23,053 nucleotides of DNA from Aquificaceae bacterium (GTDB taxonomy: Bacteria > Aquificota > Aquificia > Aquificales > Aquificaceae). Under the pieces are notes generated by a model. It was not told the DNA's origin. It did no database searches and saw nothing but the letters and a program-made list of their open reading frames with translations. Location of the stretch: positions 1-23,053 of the forward strand of contig WGFS01000210.1 of assembly GCA_015492115.1 (NCBI GenBank), given 5' to 3'. The stretch's first letter is position 1. Each line of letters starts with the position of its first letter. The position numbers were made by a program, and so were the translations under genes. Of the stretch, positions 14,428-21,172 are shown in pieces.

Positions 14428-15471
14428 ATGGAGAAGAACTGGAAGGTTGGAACGAAATATCTGAATGACAAAACAAGGGTTATAGTGATAGGTATTACAG
14501 GAAGGGAAGCCTCTCAGGTGGTTTCAGAAACCGAGGCGCTCTATCCCGGAATAATAAAGGTTGGCGTAACCCCTGGAAAAGGCGGACAGGAGGTGTCCGG
14601 AGTTCCTGTCTTCAACACGGTAAAGGAAGCTCTCAGCTCCCCAGAGGGCAAGGAAGTTAACACAGGCTTGATCTACGTGCCACCAGCTTCGGTAAAGGAC
14701 GCTGTAATTGAGCTCGTGGACGCAGGGATAAGTGTTATATACATAATTACAGAGCACGTCCCCATAAGGGACACCGTTTACTTCTATCACTACGCTAAGG
14801 AGAGGGGCGTAACCATAGTGGGACCTACCTCACTGGGATGTATAGTACCCAGGGTTCCCGCAAGGATAGGTGCTATTGGAGGGAAGAACCCATCCATAGC
14901 TTACAGGGACGGTGGACTCGTGATACTCTCCAAGTCCGGTGGTCTGACCACGACGACCGCCGAGATGTTCATGAGGAGAGGATGGGGTGTTTATATGGCT
15001 CTCGCCCTCGGTGGGGACATAATATCCTGCACAACCTTTGCGGATGTCCTTGAGGAGATAAAGGACGATCCCAACGTAAAGGGAGTGATAATACAGGGTG
15101 AGGTAGGCGGAACCTACGAGGAGCAGGCAGCTGAGACCATTAGGAGGCTTTACAGGGAAGGTAAGTGGAACATCCCTGTCGCTGCGTTCGTCGCCGGAAG
15201 GTTTCAGGAGAGTCTTGAGGGTGTGTCTTTTGGACATGCAGGTGCTATAGTGGAGAGGGGTAAAGGGAAGGCGACCGATAAGATAAGGCTCTTCAACGAG
15301 GTTGGTAAGGAAACGGGACTCGTGAAAGTGGCAGAGTTCTATCACGACCTCGTAAACTGCATAGAGGAGCTCAGAGTTGAGAGGGACTTTGAGGATTCAA
15401 CGCCGGAAGGGAGAGTCCAGCCCCTCTACTCAACGATAGATCCTGAAAGCTGTGAGTTCAAGGGTGATTGA
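14428..15471 (+). CDS. ccsB: Probable citryl-CoA synthetase small subunit (SucD-like)
   Basis: ATP-grasp-linked CoA ligase alpha-type subunit. It has an N-terminal CoA-binding Rossmann fold (VIVIGITGREAS, 18-29) and the phospho-histidine loop GVSFGHAGAIV, with His270 accepting phosphate. At 347 aa it is clearly longer than SucD (about 290-305), and the usual CoA-site Asn-Cys-Pro-Gly sequence is replaced (VGPTSLGCIVP, 131-141). Both points fit the small subunit of citryl-CoA synthetase described from Hydrogenobacter, which with CcsA makes citryl-CoA from citrate, ATP and CoA for the reductive TCA cycle. The large subunit is not in the window. Succinyl-CoA synthetase alpha remains possible. Confidence 0.72.
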   Translation: MEKNWKVGTKYLNDKTRVIVIGITGREASQVVSETEALYPGIIKVGVTPGKGGQEVSGVPVFNTVKEALSSPEGKEVNTGLIYVPPASVKDAVIELVDAGISVIYIITEHVPIRDTVYFYHYAKERGVTIVGPTSLGCIVPRVPARIGAIGGKNPSIAYRDGGLVILSKSGGLTTTTAEMFMRRGWGVYMALALGGDIISCTTFADVLEEIKDDPNVKGVIIQGEVGGTYEEQAAETIRRLYREGKWNIPVAAFVAGRFQESLEGVSFGHAGAIVERGKGKATDKIRLFNEVGKETGLVKVAEFYHDLVNCIEELRVERDFEDSTPEGRVQPLYSTIDPESCEFKGD

Positions 15472-16000
15472 AGACCGACTGAGATGGAACAGAAGGTACA
15501 TGGAGGGTAGGGAGTCTGCCCTCCACGCCACACTTACACGCTTCTACTACCTTGCGCCCCACGGTAGAGCCCTTGACATAGCCTGTGGTACGGGGGAGAC
15601 CTCCATATACTTAGCAAAAAAGGGGTTCATTGTTGAAGCCTTTGATATCTCGGACGTTGCTATAAAGAAGGCACGACAGAAGGCTAAACGGGAAGGCGTG
15701 AGTGTAAAGTTCAAGCCGGTGGATGCGGATAGGTTCTCCTTTGGTATATCAAGGTACGACCTTGTGCTCAACTTTTACTTTCTGAACAGGAGGATATTTC
15801 CTAAGATAAAAAGGTCTTTAAAGAGCGGAGGAATACTCATCTTTGAAACCTACAACGAGGAACACTCTTCCGTGAACCCATGCTTCAACCCAAACTATCT
15901 ACTGAGAAAAGGCGAACTGATTGATGAGTTCGGGGATATGGAGATCCTCTACTACTGTGAGGTCTCAAACATAACCACTCTGGTTGCAAGGAAGCCTTAG
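15464..16000 (+). CDS. Class I SAM-dependent methyltransferase
   Basis: About 178 aa. It has a Rossmann-fold methyltransferase core with motif I ALDIACGTGE (36-45) and the acidic strand-2 end VEAFDISDVAIKKA. Motif post-II is KFKPVDADRF and a motif IV-like stretch is YDLVLNFYFLNR. It resembles small TehB/UbiE-like methyltransferases, but no substrate can be assigned. The GTG at 15464 overlaps the ccsB stop by 8 bp (GTGATTGA) and gives the usual short N-terminus before the WNRRY motif. GTG at 15452 (four residues longer) is an alternative, and neither has a good ribosome site. The stop overlaps the convergent ribbon-helix-helix gene by 4 bp. Confidence 0.83.
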   Translation: MIEDRLRWNRRYMEGRESALHATLTRFYYLAPHGRALDIACGTGETSIYLAKKGFIVEAFDISDVAIKKARQKAKREGVSVKFKPVDADRFSFGISRYDLVLNFYFLNRRIFPKIKRSLKSGGILIFETYNEEHSSVNPCFNPNYLLRKGELIDEFGDMEILYYCEVSNITTLVARKP

Positions 16001-16326
16001 AAGAACCACCTTCTCTTCTTTTCCCTGCCAGCCTCCTTTCTGAGGTGCTCGTTTTCCTTGGAAAGCTCTGCGACCTTTGCCTCAAGCTCACTTATCCTTC
16101 TGAGGGCATCCTTCAGCTCCTCGTTCACCTTCTTGTACTCTAAAAAAGGGACGAAACCCTCCGAACTATTCTTACGATGAATGTGCTGGAGATAGTATCT
16201 TATAGCCTCCTTTATTACTCCTGTTCTGGTCTTTCCTTCCTCCTTAGATACCCTGTCCAGCTCCTCAAGAAGAGAAGGCTCCAGTCTAAAGGATATAACT
16301 CCCTTCATACCATCTGATCTTACCAT
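15997..16326 (-). CDS. Ribbon-helix-helix (CopG/Arc-type) DNA-binding protein with C-terminal coiled coil
   Basis: About 109 aa. The N-terminal ribbon-helix-helix domain begins with the beta-strand KGVISFRLEPSLLEELDRV, continues through EEGKTRTGVIKEAIRYYL, and is the size of a CopG/NikR DNA-binding unit. A later heptad-rich segment (VNEELKDALRRISELEAKVA onward, about 69-100) should form a coiled coil. No NikR-type metal-binding domain is present. The start may be ATG at 16326 or ATG at 16308; the latter gives the more typical N-terminus. It is divergent from the hydrogenase genes across an AT-rich region with repeated TGTATTAC, so autoregulation and hydrogenase control are plausible. No toxin gene is adjacent. 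Confidence 0.82.
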   Translation of the reverse strand: MVRSDGMKGVISFRLEPSLLEELDRVSKEEGKTRTGVIKEAIRYYLQHIHRKNSSEGFVPFLEYKKVNEELKDALRRISELEAKVAELSKENEHLRKEAGREKKRRWFF

Positions 16327-16331
16327 ATTTT

Positions 16332-16440
16332 TGTATTACTCTTATGTTTAAACCCTTCATCAGCAGAGTATATATAAAACCACTCTGTAAATTATATGTA
16401 TTACATTGTATATTGATAGCATAATCACAATTATGTTAAC
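16332..16440. promoter_or_regulatory. AT-rich divergent control region with repeated half-site-like motifs
   Basis: TGTATTAC occurs at 16332-16339 and 16397-16404, and a related TGTATATT at 16407-16414 lies exactly 10 bp after the second. TTATGTTTAAAC (16342-16353) is echoed by TTATGTTAAC (16431-16440). TTGAT-N6-ATCAC spans 16413-16428. About one-turn spacing is common for ribbon-helix-helix operators. The region lies between that gene and the hydrogenase. The assignment to this protein is inference. Confidence 0.4.
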
Positions 16441-16473
16441 AAAACAGGGGTGTTTTAGGGCTGTTGGGAGGGT

Positions 16474-16479
16474 TATACT
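16474..16479 (+). promoter_or_regulatory. -10 element of the hydrogenase small/large subunit unit
   Basis: TATACT, 11 nt before the ATG at 16491. Only AGAAGG, too close to the ATG for a normal site, lies between. It predicts a leader of a few nucleotides. An inverted repeat AAAACA-GGGG-TGTTTT sits at 16441-16456, where the -35 would be. Confidence 0.4.
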
Positions 16480-16490
16480 TAATAGAAGGT

Positions 16491-17249
16491 ATGAAGGATA
16501 AACCGAGGGTAGGGGTCTTTAAGTTCTCCTCCTGCGATGGTTGTCAGGCTACCTTTTTTGACCTTCCCTCCCTATGGGGATATCTTGACTTCAAATACTG
16601 GCTCCTTGGGAAGTCAAAAAACGAGCTTGAGGTTCTGGACATAGCCTTCGTGGAGGGGTCGGTATCCACGCAGGAAGAGGCTGAGTTTATAAGGGAGATA
16701 AGAGAGAAGGCTCGCCTTCTCGTTACCATAGGGGCGTGCGCGACCTCGGGAGGAATCCAGGCTCTGAGGAACTTTGGCAGGCTGGAGGAGCTCAGCTCTG
16801 TATATCCAGAACCAGAATTTATAAAAGTCCTTGAGAGATCAACCCCCATAAGCGAGCACGTGAAGGTGGACTACGAGATATACGGGTGCCCTATAAACCC
16901 TCACGTCCTTGAAAACTTTGTTAAGGCATTTCTTCATGACAGGAGACCTGAAATTCCGAGCTACCCACTCTGCATGGAGTGCAAGCTGAGGGGAAACATC
17001 TGCGTGATGGACGCTTACCGCATACCCTGTTTAGGACCTGTGGTGAGGGCTGGTTGCGGGGCGCTCTGCCCGTCCGTGGGAAGGGGGTGTTACGGTTGCT
17101 TTGGTCCCTGCAAAGGGGCAAACGTTGAGTCTCTCGTGAGCTGGTTTGAGCAAATGGGTATGTCCAGAAAGGATGTGATAAAGCTCTTTGAGAACGAAAA
17201 CGCCTACTCGGAGGCATTCAGGAAGGTTCTGGAGGGAAAGGTTGGGTGA
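16491..17249 (+). CDS. [NiFe] hydrogenase small subunit, group 3 (sulfhydrogenase delta-type)
   Basis: 252 aa and cytoplasmic: no Tat signal peptide. Proximal-cluster ligands are visible at SSCDGCQ (Cys15, Cys18), GACATSGG (Cys83) and YGCP (Cys133). The C-terminal part carries further Fe-S ligands: CMEC (161, 164), Cys171, PCLGP (Cys180), GCGALCP (189, 193) and GCYGCFGPC (200, 203, 207), as in HydD/F420-type group 3 hydrogenases. It passes electrons from the NiFe site to the Fe-S and flavin partners, here encoded convergently at 18488-20369. ATG 16491 gives the family's usual short lead to the first CxxC; an in-frame TTG at 16464 is less likely. Confidence 0.88.
   Translation: MKDKPRVGVFKFSSCDGCQATFFDLPSLWGYLDFKYWLLGKSKNELEVLDIAFVEGSVSTQEEAEFIREIREKARLLVTIGACATSGGIQALRNFGRLEELSSVYPEPEFIKVLERSTPISEHVKVDYEIYGCPINPHVLENFVKAFLHDRRPEIPSYPLCMECKLRGNICVMDAYRIPCLGPVVRAGCGALCPSVGRGCYGCFGPCKGANVESLVSWFEQMGMSRKDVIKLFENENAYSEAFRKVLEGKVG
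17231..17236 (+). promoter_or_regulatory. Ribosome-binding site that fixes the TTG start of the hydrogenase large subunit
   Basis: GGAGGG lies 5 nt before TTG 17242, inside the end of the small-subunit gene. It supports TTG 17242 over the in-frame ATG at 17188, which would overlap the small subunit by 62 bp and add 18 unconserved basic residues. Confidence 0.65.
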
Positions 17250-18513
17250 GGTCAGGATAGATCCCCTCACGAGGATGGAGGGATTGGGGCGGTTGTTCAT
17301 TCATACCGAAGGTGAAGAGATAAAGGACGTCAGGCTTGAGATATTTGAACCGCCAAGGTTCTTTGAGAGACTCCTGAAGGGGAAAAAACCCGACCAGGTG
17401 ATAGACATAGTCGCGAGAATATGCGGACTGTGCCCTGTCGCCTACCAGCTGACAGCTGTAGAAGCCTTTGAGAGTATTTTTGAGGTAAAAGTTCCAAGGC
17501 ATATAAGGGAGCTCAGGAGGGCTCTCTACTGCGGTGAATGGGTTTCAAGCCACTCAGCCCACATATTCTTCCTCCACCTCCCGGACTTTTACGGCAGGGA
17601 GAGCTTCCTTGAGCTTATGAAAGAAAAGAGAGAACTTCTGGAAGCGGGTTTACAGCTCAGAAAGGCTGGGAACTCAATAATAGAACTCCTCGGAGGGAGG
17701 CATATACACCCTGTAAACATAAGAGTGGGAGGTTTTTACAGAATTCCCCCAGCTCCAAGGATAGAGAACACCCTTGCGGAGATAGAGTCCGCTCTACCGA
17801 TCGCGGAGGATGTCCTTGATCTCCTCTTGGGTATTGATTACCCGGAGGTGGAAAAGGAGAGGGTTTTTATATCCCTGGGAAATTACGAAAAGTATCCCAT
17901 AACGGAAGGGAATATAGTCTCTTCAGAAGGCATGAGCATAGAAAAACATGAGTATGAGGAACACTTCGTAGAGTACCAGCTACCCCGCTCAACCGCACTT
18001 TACTCCAGACTAAAGGACGGAAGAGTTTATGAGGTCGGAGCGCTTGCAAGGGTTTACAACAACTTCGCCAGACTACCCCAAGACCTGAAAGAAAAGGTTG
18101 AGGGCACTTTACCGACCAGAAATCCCTTTAAAAGCATCATCGCACGGACAGTTGAGGTCATATACGCTTTAAGGGAGGCAAAACACATCCTTGAGAAGTT
18201 TGAGGGTGGAGAATCCCATGCTGAGTACAGCGTTAGAGAAGGAGAAGGAGTTGGTATAACGGAAGCGCCAAGGGGAATCCTGTATCACAGGTACAGGGTG
18301 AACTCTAAAGGAGAGGTCGTATTTGCGAACATAGTTCCTCCCACCTCCCAGAATCAGAGGGCAATGGAGGAGGATGTCTTCCTGGGTTTGAAAACCCTTA
18401 AAGAGGGAGATATAAGAGTGTTGGCTGAGAGACTCGTGAGAAACTTTGACCCCTGTATATCCTGCGCGTCCCACTTCCTTGAGGTGGTCAGAGCTCCTTT
18501 ACGCCAAAGATAG
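17242..18513 (+). CDS. [NiFe] hydrogenase large (catalytic) subunit, group 3b-like (sulfhydrogenase alpha-type)
   Basis: 423 aa from a TTG start that overlaps the small subunit by 8 bp. It binds the NiFe(CN)2CO centre: RICGLC gives Cys61 and Cys64, and DPCISCASH gives Cys405 and Cys408. The N-terminal RIDPLTRMEG motif is present. Twelve residues follow His411 (FLEVVRAPLRQR), the usual peptide removed by a maturation protease. The CISCASHF ending is typical of group 3b NAD(P)-linked bidirectional hydrogenases. In the first motif the residue that is His in many homologues is Tyr68 (CPVAYQL). Its 3' end overlaps the gamma-type subunit gene on the other strand by 26 bp. Maturation genes are not in the window. 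Confidence 0.9.
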   Translation: MGEVRIDPLTRMEGLGRLFIHTEGEEIKDVRLEIFEPPRFFERLLKGKKPDQVIDIVARICGLCPVAYQLTAVEAFESIFEVKVPRHIRELRRALYCGEWVSSHSAHIFFLHLPDFYGRESFLELMKEKRELLEAGLQLRKAGNSIIELLGGRHIHPVNIRVGGFYRIPPAPRIENTLAEIESALPIAEDVLDLLLGIDYPEVEKERVFISLGNYEKYPITEGNIVSSEGMSIEKHEYEEHFVEYQLPRSTALYSRLKDGRVYEVGALARVYNNFARLPQDLKEKVEGTLPTRNPFKSIIARTVEVIYALREAKHILEKFEGGESHAEYSVREGEGVGITEAPRGILYHRYRVNSKGEVVFANIVPPTSQNQRAMEEDVFLGLKTLKEGDIRVLAERLVRNFDPCISCASHFLEVVRAPLRQR

Positions 18514-19297
18514 GCTTTATCCTCTCGTAGGAGAATATGGGTCCGTCCTTGCACACAAAGGTGTAGCCGAACTGACAGTGCCCGCAGGTCCCCACAGCGC
18601 ACTTCATGTGCCTCTCCATAGATAGGTAGATGTTCCCTTTGGAAAGACCAAGCTTCAGGAGCTTCTTGGTTGTAAAGTACATCATCACCTCCGGACCGCA
18701 CATCATCCCGACGGTTCTGTGGGGCTCAAGCTCCACAAACTTGAAGAGCTCCGTAACAACACCGACGTGCCCGCTCCAGCCCTCTGCGGGTTTATCAACG
18801 GTGAGCAGGAGCTCAATACCGCCTTCCTTCCATTTTTTATAATCTCCTTTATACAGAAGACCCGAAGGGTTCTTCGCACCCACGAGTAGAAAAACTCTTC
18901 CGTAAACTTCCCTTCTCTCTATCAGGTACTCAACCACCGGTTTTATATCCGCAAGACCAAGACCTCCCGCTACAAGGACTATATCCCAGCCTTCGTACCT
19001 CTCAACAGGGAAGTGGGTTCCGTAGGGTCCCCTTATCCCTATGTAATCTCCCTCCTTCAGGAGGAAGAGGTCTTCGGTAACCTCCCCAACGAGTCTGACG
19101 GTGTGCTCTATCAGGTCTCTTCTCATGGAGCTTATGGATATGGGCACCTCGCCCTGAGCGTAAACGTAGAGCATGTTGAACTGACCCGGTTTGAACTCTG
19201 AGAAACCATCTACCTTGAGGAGAAAACGTCTCGTATTTTCGTTCTCCTCAACCACCTCCTCTATAAGGGCTCTCTTGAGCACAAAGGGATTACCCAT
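18488..19297 (-). CDS. FAD/NAD(P)-binding electron-transfer subunit (sulfhydrogenase gamma-type, HydG-like)
   Basis: 269-aa ferredoxin-NADP reductase-type module. The FAD domain is residues 1-100 (FKPGQFNMLYV, VPISISS at 51-57, GPYG at 90-93). The NAD(P) domain starts at VLVAGGLGLADIKP (107-120) and includes MMCGPEVMMYF. A C-terminal 2Fe-2S site has Cys233, Cys238, Cys241 and Cys249 (MKCAVGTCGHC). It should exchange electrons between NAD(P)H and the Fe-S beta-type subunit. Its start overlaps the preceding gene by 8 bp, so the two are co-translated. A dihydroorotate dehydrogenase PyrK-like role is possible from the fold, but the neighbouring hydrogenase genes argue for the hydrogenase. Confidence 0.88.
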   Translation of the reverse strand: MGNPFVLKRALIEEVVEENENTRRFLLKVDGFSEFKPGQFNMLYVYAQGEVPISISSMRRDLIEHTVRLVGEVTEDLFLLKEGDYIGIRGPYGTHFPVERYEGWDIVLVAGGLGLADIKPVVEYLIERREVYGRVFLLVGAKNPSGLLYKGDYKKWKEGGIELLLTVDKPAEGWSGHVGVVTELFKFVELEPHRTVGMMCGPEVMMYFTTKKLLKLGLSKGNIYLSMERHMKCAVGTCGHCQFGYTFVCKDGPIFSYERIKPIFGVKEL

Positions 19298-20369
19298 CGG
19301 ATAAAAGTCTCCCTACTTCCTCCGTTATATCTATCCCAACGGGACACCAGGTTATACACCTACCGCACCCAACACATCCGAACTCACCGAACTGACCTAC
19401 CCAGTAGGAAAACTTGTGAAGGAGCCACTGCCTGTACCTTGAGGCTATGCTTGACCTGAGGGGAATACCGTGGATCGCAGAGAACTCCTCCCTGAAGCAG
19501 ACGTCCCACCTCCTCAATCTGACAGACTCCGAGCCGTCAAGACTAATGTCATCAACGACCTCGTAGCAAAAACAGGTGGGGCACACCATGGCACAGCTCC
19601 CACAGGCAAGGCACCTCTTCGCAATCTCTTTCCAGAGTGGACTCTCAAGCTTTTCTAAAAGCTTCCGCGGTAGCCCCTCCCTATCAACCCTTCTCCTTAT
19701 CCCCGATACAGCACGCTCTCTGAGCGTCCTCTCCTCCTCGTAATCCTCCTCCTTGGGGACTTCACCTCTCAGCCCCTCAAGGATCTCCTCTCCCTCCTCC
19801 GTGAACGCCCTGATAAGGAATGCCTCCTTCAACTCTGTAATCGTGAGGTCACTCTTCCCTTCGGTAAAGGGACCTGTTCCCATAGAGGTGCAGAAGCACG
19901 TTTTTGCTGGGTGGGTGCAGTTAACAGCGACCGTGAAAACGTCTTCCCTCAGAGCGCTGTAGTGGCTGTCCTTATGGGGATTCTTCTTTATGAAGACGTC
20001 GTCCAGAATTCTCAGCGATGCAAGGTCACAGCCCCTAACGCCAAAGAAGGCGTACTTCTTTCTCTCAAGTAGCGTTTCCTGAGAGAGGTCGGGCTTTATC
20101 CTGATGAGCTCCGTTCTTGGAGGATGGAGGAAGTGCTTCAGAGAGTTCGGTCCGTGGACATAACCGAACCAGAATTCCCCTTCCTTTATCCTGTAGTACC
20201 CCTTCTCCTGCTCCTCCTCCACACCCCTCGCTACCTCAGAGAAGCTCCCAACCTCCTCAAAGAGGATCACACCATCCTTGACAACGGGGGCGACAACCGT
20301 GTAACCTCTTTCCTTCAGAAGATCTATAAGGTTTCCAAGCTCTTCCTTGGGAACAAGCTTCTCCAGCAT
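19290..20369 (-). CDS. 4Fe-4S electron-transfer subunit (sulfhydrogenase beta-type, HydB/AsrA-like)
   Basis: 359 aa with two ferredoxin-type clusters near the C-terminus: CLACGSCAMVC (Cys253, 256, 259, 263) and CVGCGRCITWC (Cys332, 335, 338, 342). The N-terminal domain of about 240 residues has a GVRGCDLASLRILD stretch (110-123) and CTHPAKTCFC (151-160), both typical of the HydB/AsrA family. It relays electrons between the flavin subunit and the hydrogenase small subunit. It lies 7 nt after the oxidoreductase beta-subunit gene and overlaps the gamma-type gene by 8 bp, so it appears to be co-transcribed with a carbon-fixation enzyme rather than with the hydrogenase catalytic genes. Confidence 0.9.
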   Translation of the reverse strand: MLEKLVPKEELGNLIDLLKERGYTVVAPVVKDGVILFEEVGSFSEVARGVEEEQEKGYYRIKEGEFWFGYVHGPNSLKHFLHPPRTELIRIKPDLSQETLLERKKYAFFGVRGCDLASLRILDDVFIKKNPHKDSHYSALREDVFTVAVNCTHPAKTCFCTSMGTGPFTEGKSDLTITELKEAFLIRAFTEEGEEILEGLRGEVPKEEDYEEERTLRERAVSGIRRRVDREGLPRKLLEKLESPLWKEIAKRCLACGSCAMVCPTCFCYEVVDDISLDGSESVRLRRWDVCFREEFSAIHGIPLRSSIASRYRQWLLHKFSYWVGQFGEFGCVGCGRCITWCPVGIDITEEVGRLLSDG

Positions 20370-20376
20370 TAAAGGT

Positions 20377-21171
20377 TCAGACCCTCTCCTCGTAGGTGGG
20401 CTTTTCGGTTTTGTAAAAGACCCCTATGGGTATCTTCACGTCCTCACTGTTGTAGTCCCACTCCTTAGCCCTCCTGTAAGCCTGCTCGTAGTCGGTGGGG
20501 TCGTGTCCCACATCTTCAAGCTTGTAAACGTGCTGGTTATAGAACTCATAGGTGTTGAAGAAGACGACACAGGGCTGGAGCACGTCTATAAAAGAGAACC
20601 CCTTGTGAAGGATAGCCTGCTTTACGAGCTCCTTCAGGTGGTCTGTGTACCCCGCGTAACCCCTCGCTACAAAAGTAGCGCCAGCCTCAAGCATCAGAGC
20701 TATCGGGTTCAAGGGGTCTTCTGGGGGTCCCTCGGGAGTTGACTTTCCCTTGAATATACTCGGGCTCGTGGGCGTGAACTGTCCTGTGGTGAGACTGTAA
20801 GACCTGTTGTCGTGGACTATCACCGTTATGTCTGAGTTCCTCTTTGCGGAGAATATAAGGTGAGAGACGCCTTCGGCGTATATATCTCCATCCCCGACAA
20901 AGCATACAGGGTAGAGCTCGGGGTTCGCCAGCTTTATACCCGTTGCGGTGGCGGGTGCTCTCCCATGAATAGAGTAGAAGCTGTTTAGGTCTATGTAGTC
21001 AACTATCTTTCCGTGACAGCCTATCCCTGAGAGTATGACGAACTTTTCCAGAGGGATGGTGTCGGATAACTCCTCAACAGCCCAGGCGAAGGCGCTCATC
21101 AGCCCAAAGTTTCCACAGAGCCTGCACCAGGTTATCTCCGCACCTGTGTATAAACTCTTTGTCACAGCCAT
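20377..21171 (-). CDS. 2-oxoacid:ferredoxin oxidoreductase, beta subunit
   Basis: 264-aa thiamine diphosphate- and 4Fe-4S-binding subunit. The ThDP motif starts at GDGD (93-96) and runs to HDNRSYSLTTGQFTPTSP. Cluster ligands are Cys16, Cys19, Cys52 and Cys201 (TWCRLCGN, GCHGK, LQPC). The first motif is WCRLCG where most homologues have WCPGCG. Paired with the fused alpha-gamma subunit it forms a two-subunit enzyme that carboxylates acyl-CoA in the reductive TCA cycle. 2-oxoglutarate (succinyl-CoA) is the likely substrate by analogy to KorAB, but pyruvate or another oxoacid cannot be ruled out. The ATG at 21171 has GGGGAGG 6 nt upstream, preferred over the in-frame ATG at 21204. Confidence 0.9.
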   Translation of the reverse strand: MAVTKSLYTGAEITWCRLCGNFGLMSAFAWAVEELSDTIPLEKFVILSGIGCHGKIVDYIDLNSFYSIHGRAPATATGIKLANPELYPVCFVGDGDIYAEGVSHLIFSAKRNSDITVIVHDNRSYSLTTGQFTPTSPSIFKGKSTPEGPPEDPLNPIALMLEAGATFVARGYAGYTDHLKELVKQAILHKGFSFIDVLQPCVVFFNTYEFYNQHVYKLEDVGHDPTDYEQAYRRAKEWDYNSEDVKIPIGVFYKTEKPTYEERV

Positions 21172-21172
21172 G

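Noticed and set aside
15997..16326. Antitoxin of a toxin-antitoxin pair, or NikR
   Set aside because: No toxin-like gene is adjacent in the same direction, and there is no NikR metal-binding domain after the ribbon-helix-helix.
16327..16463. AT-rich region as a replication origin
   Set aside because: Only a weak DnaA-box-like ATAATCACA is present. The repeats fit a regulatory region between divergent genes better.
16464..16490. In-frame TTG start for the hydrogenase small subunit
   Set aside because: It would add nine unconserved residues, and the predicted TATACT promoter box lies inside this stretch.
17188..17241. Upstream ATG start for the hydrogenase large subunit
   Set aside because: It encodes a basic segment that overlaps the small subunit by 62 bp. 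TTG 17242 has GGAGGG at the right distance and gives the family N-terminus.
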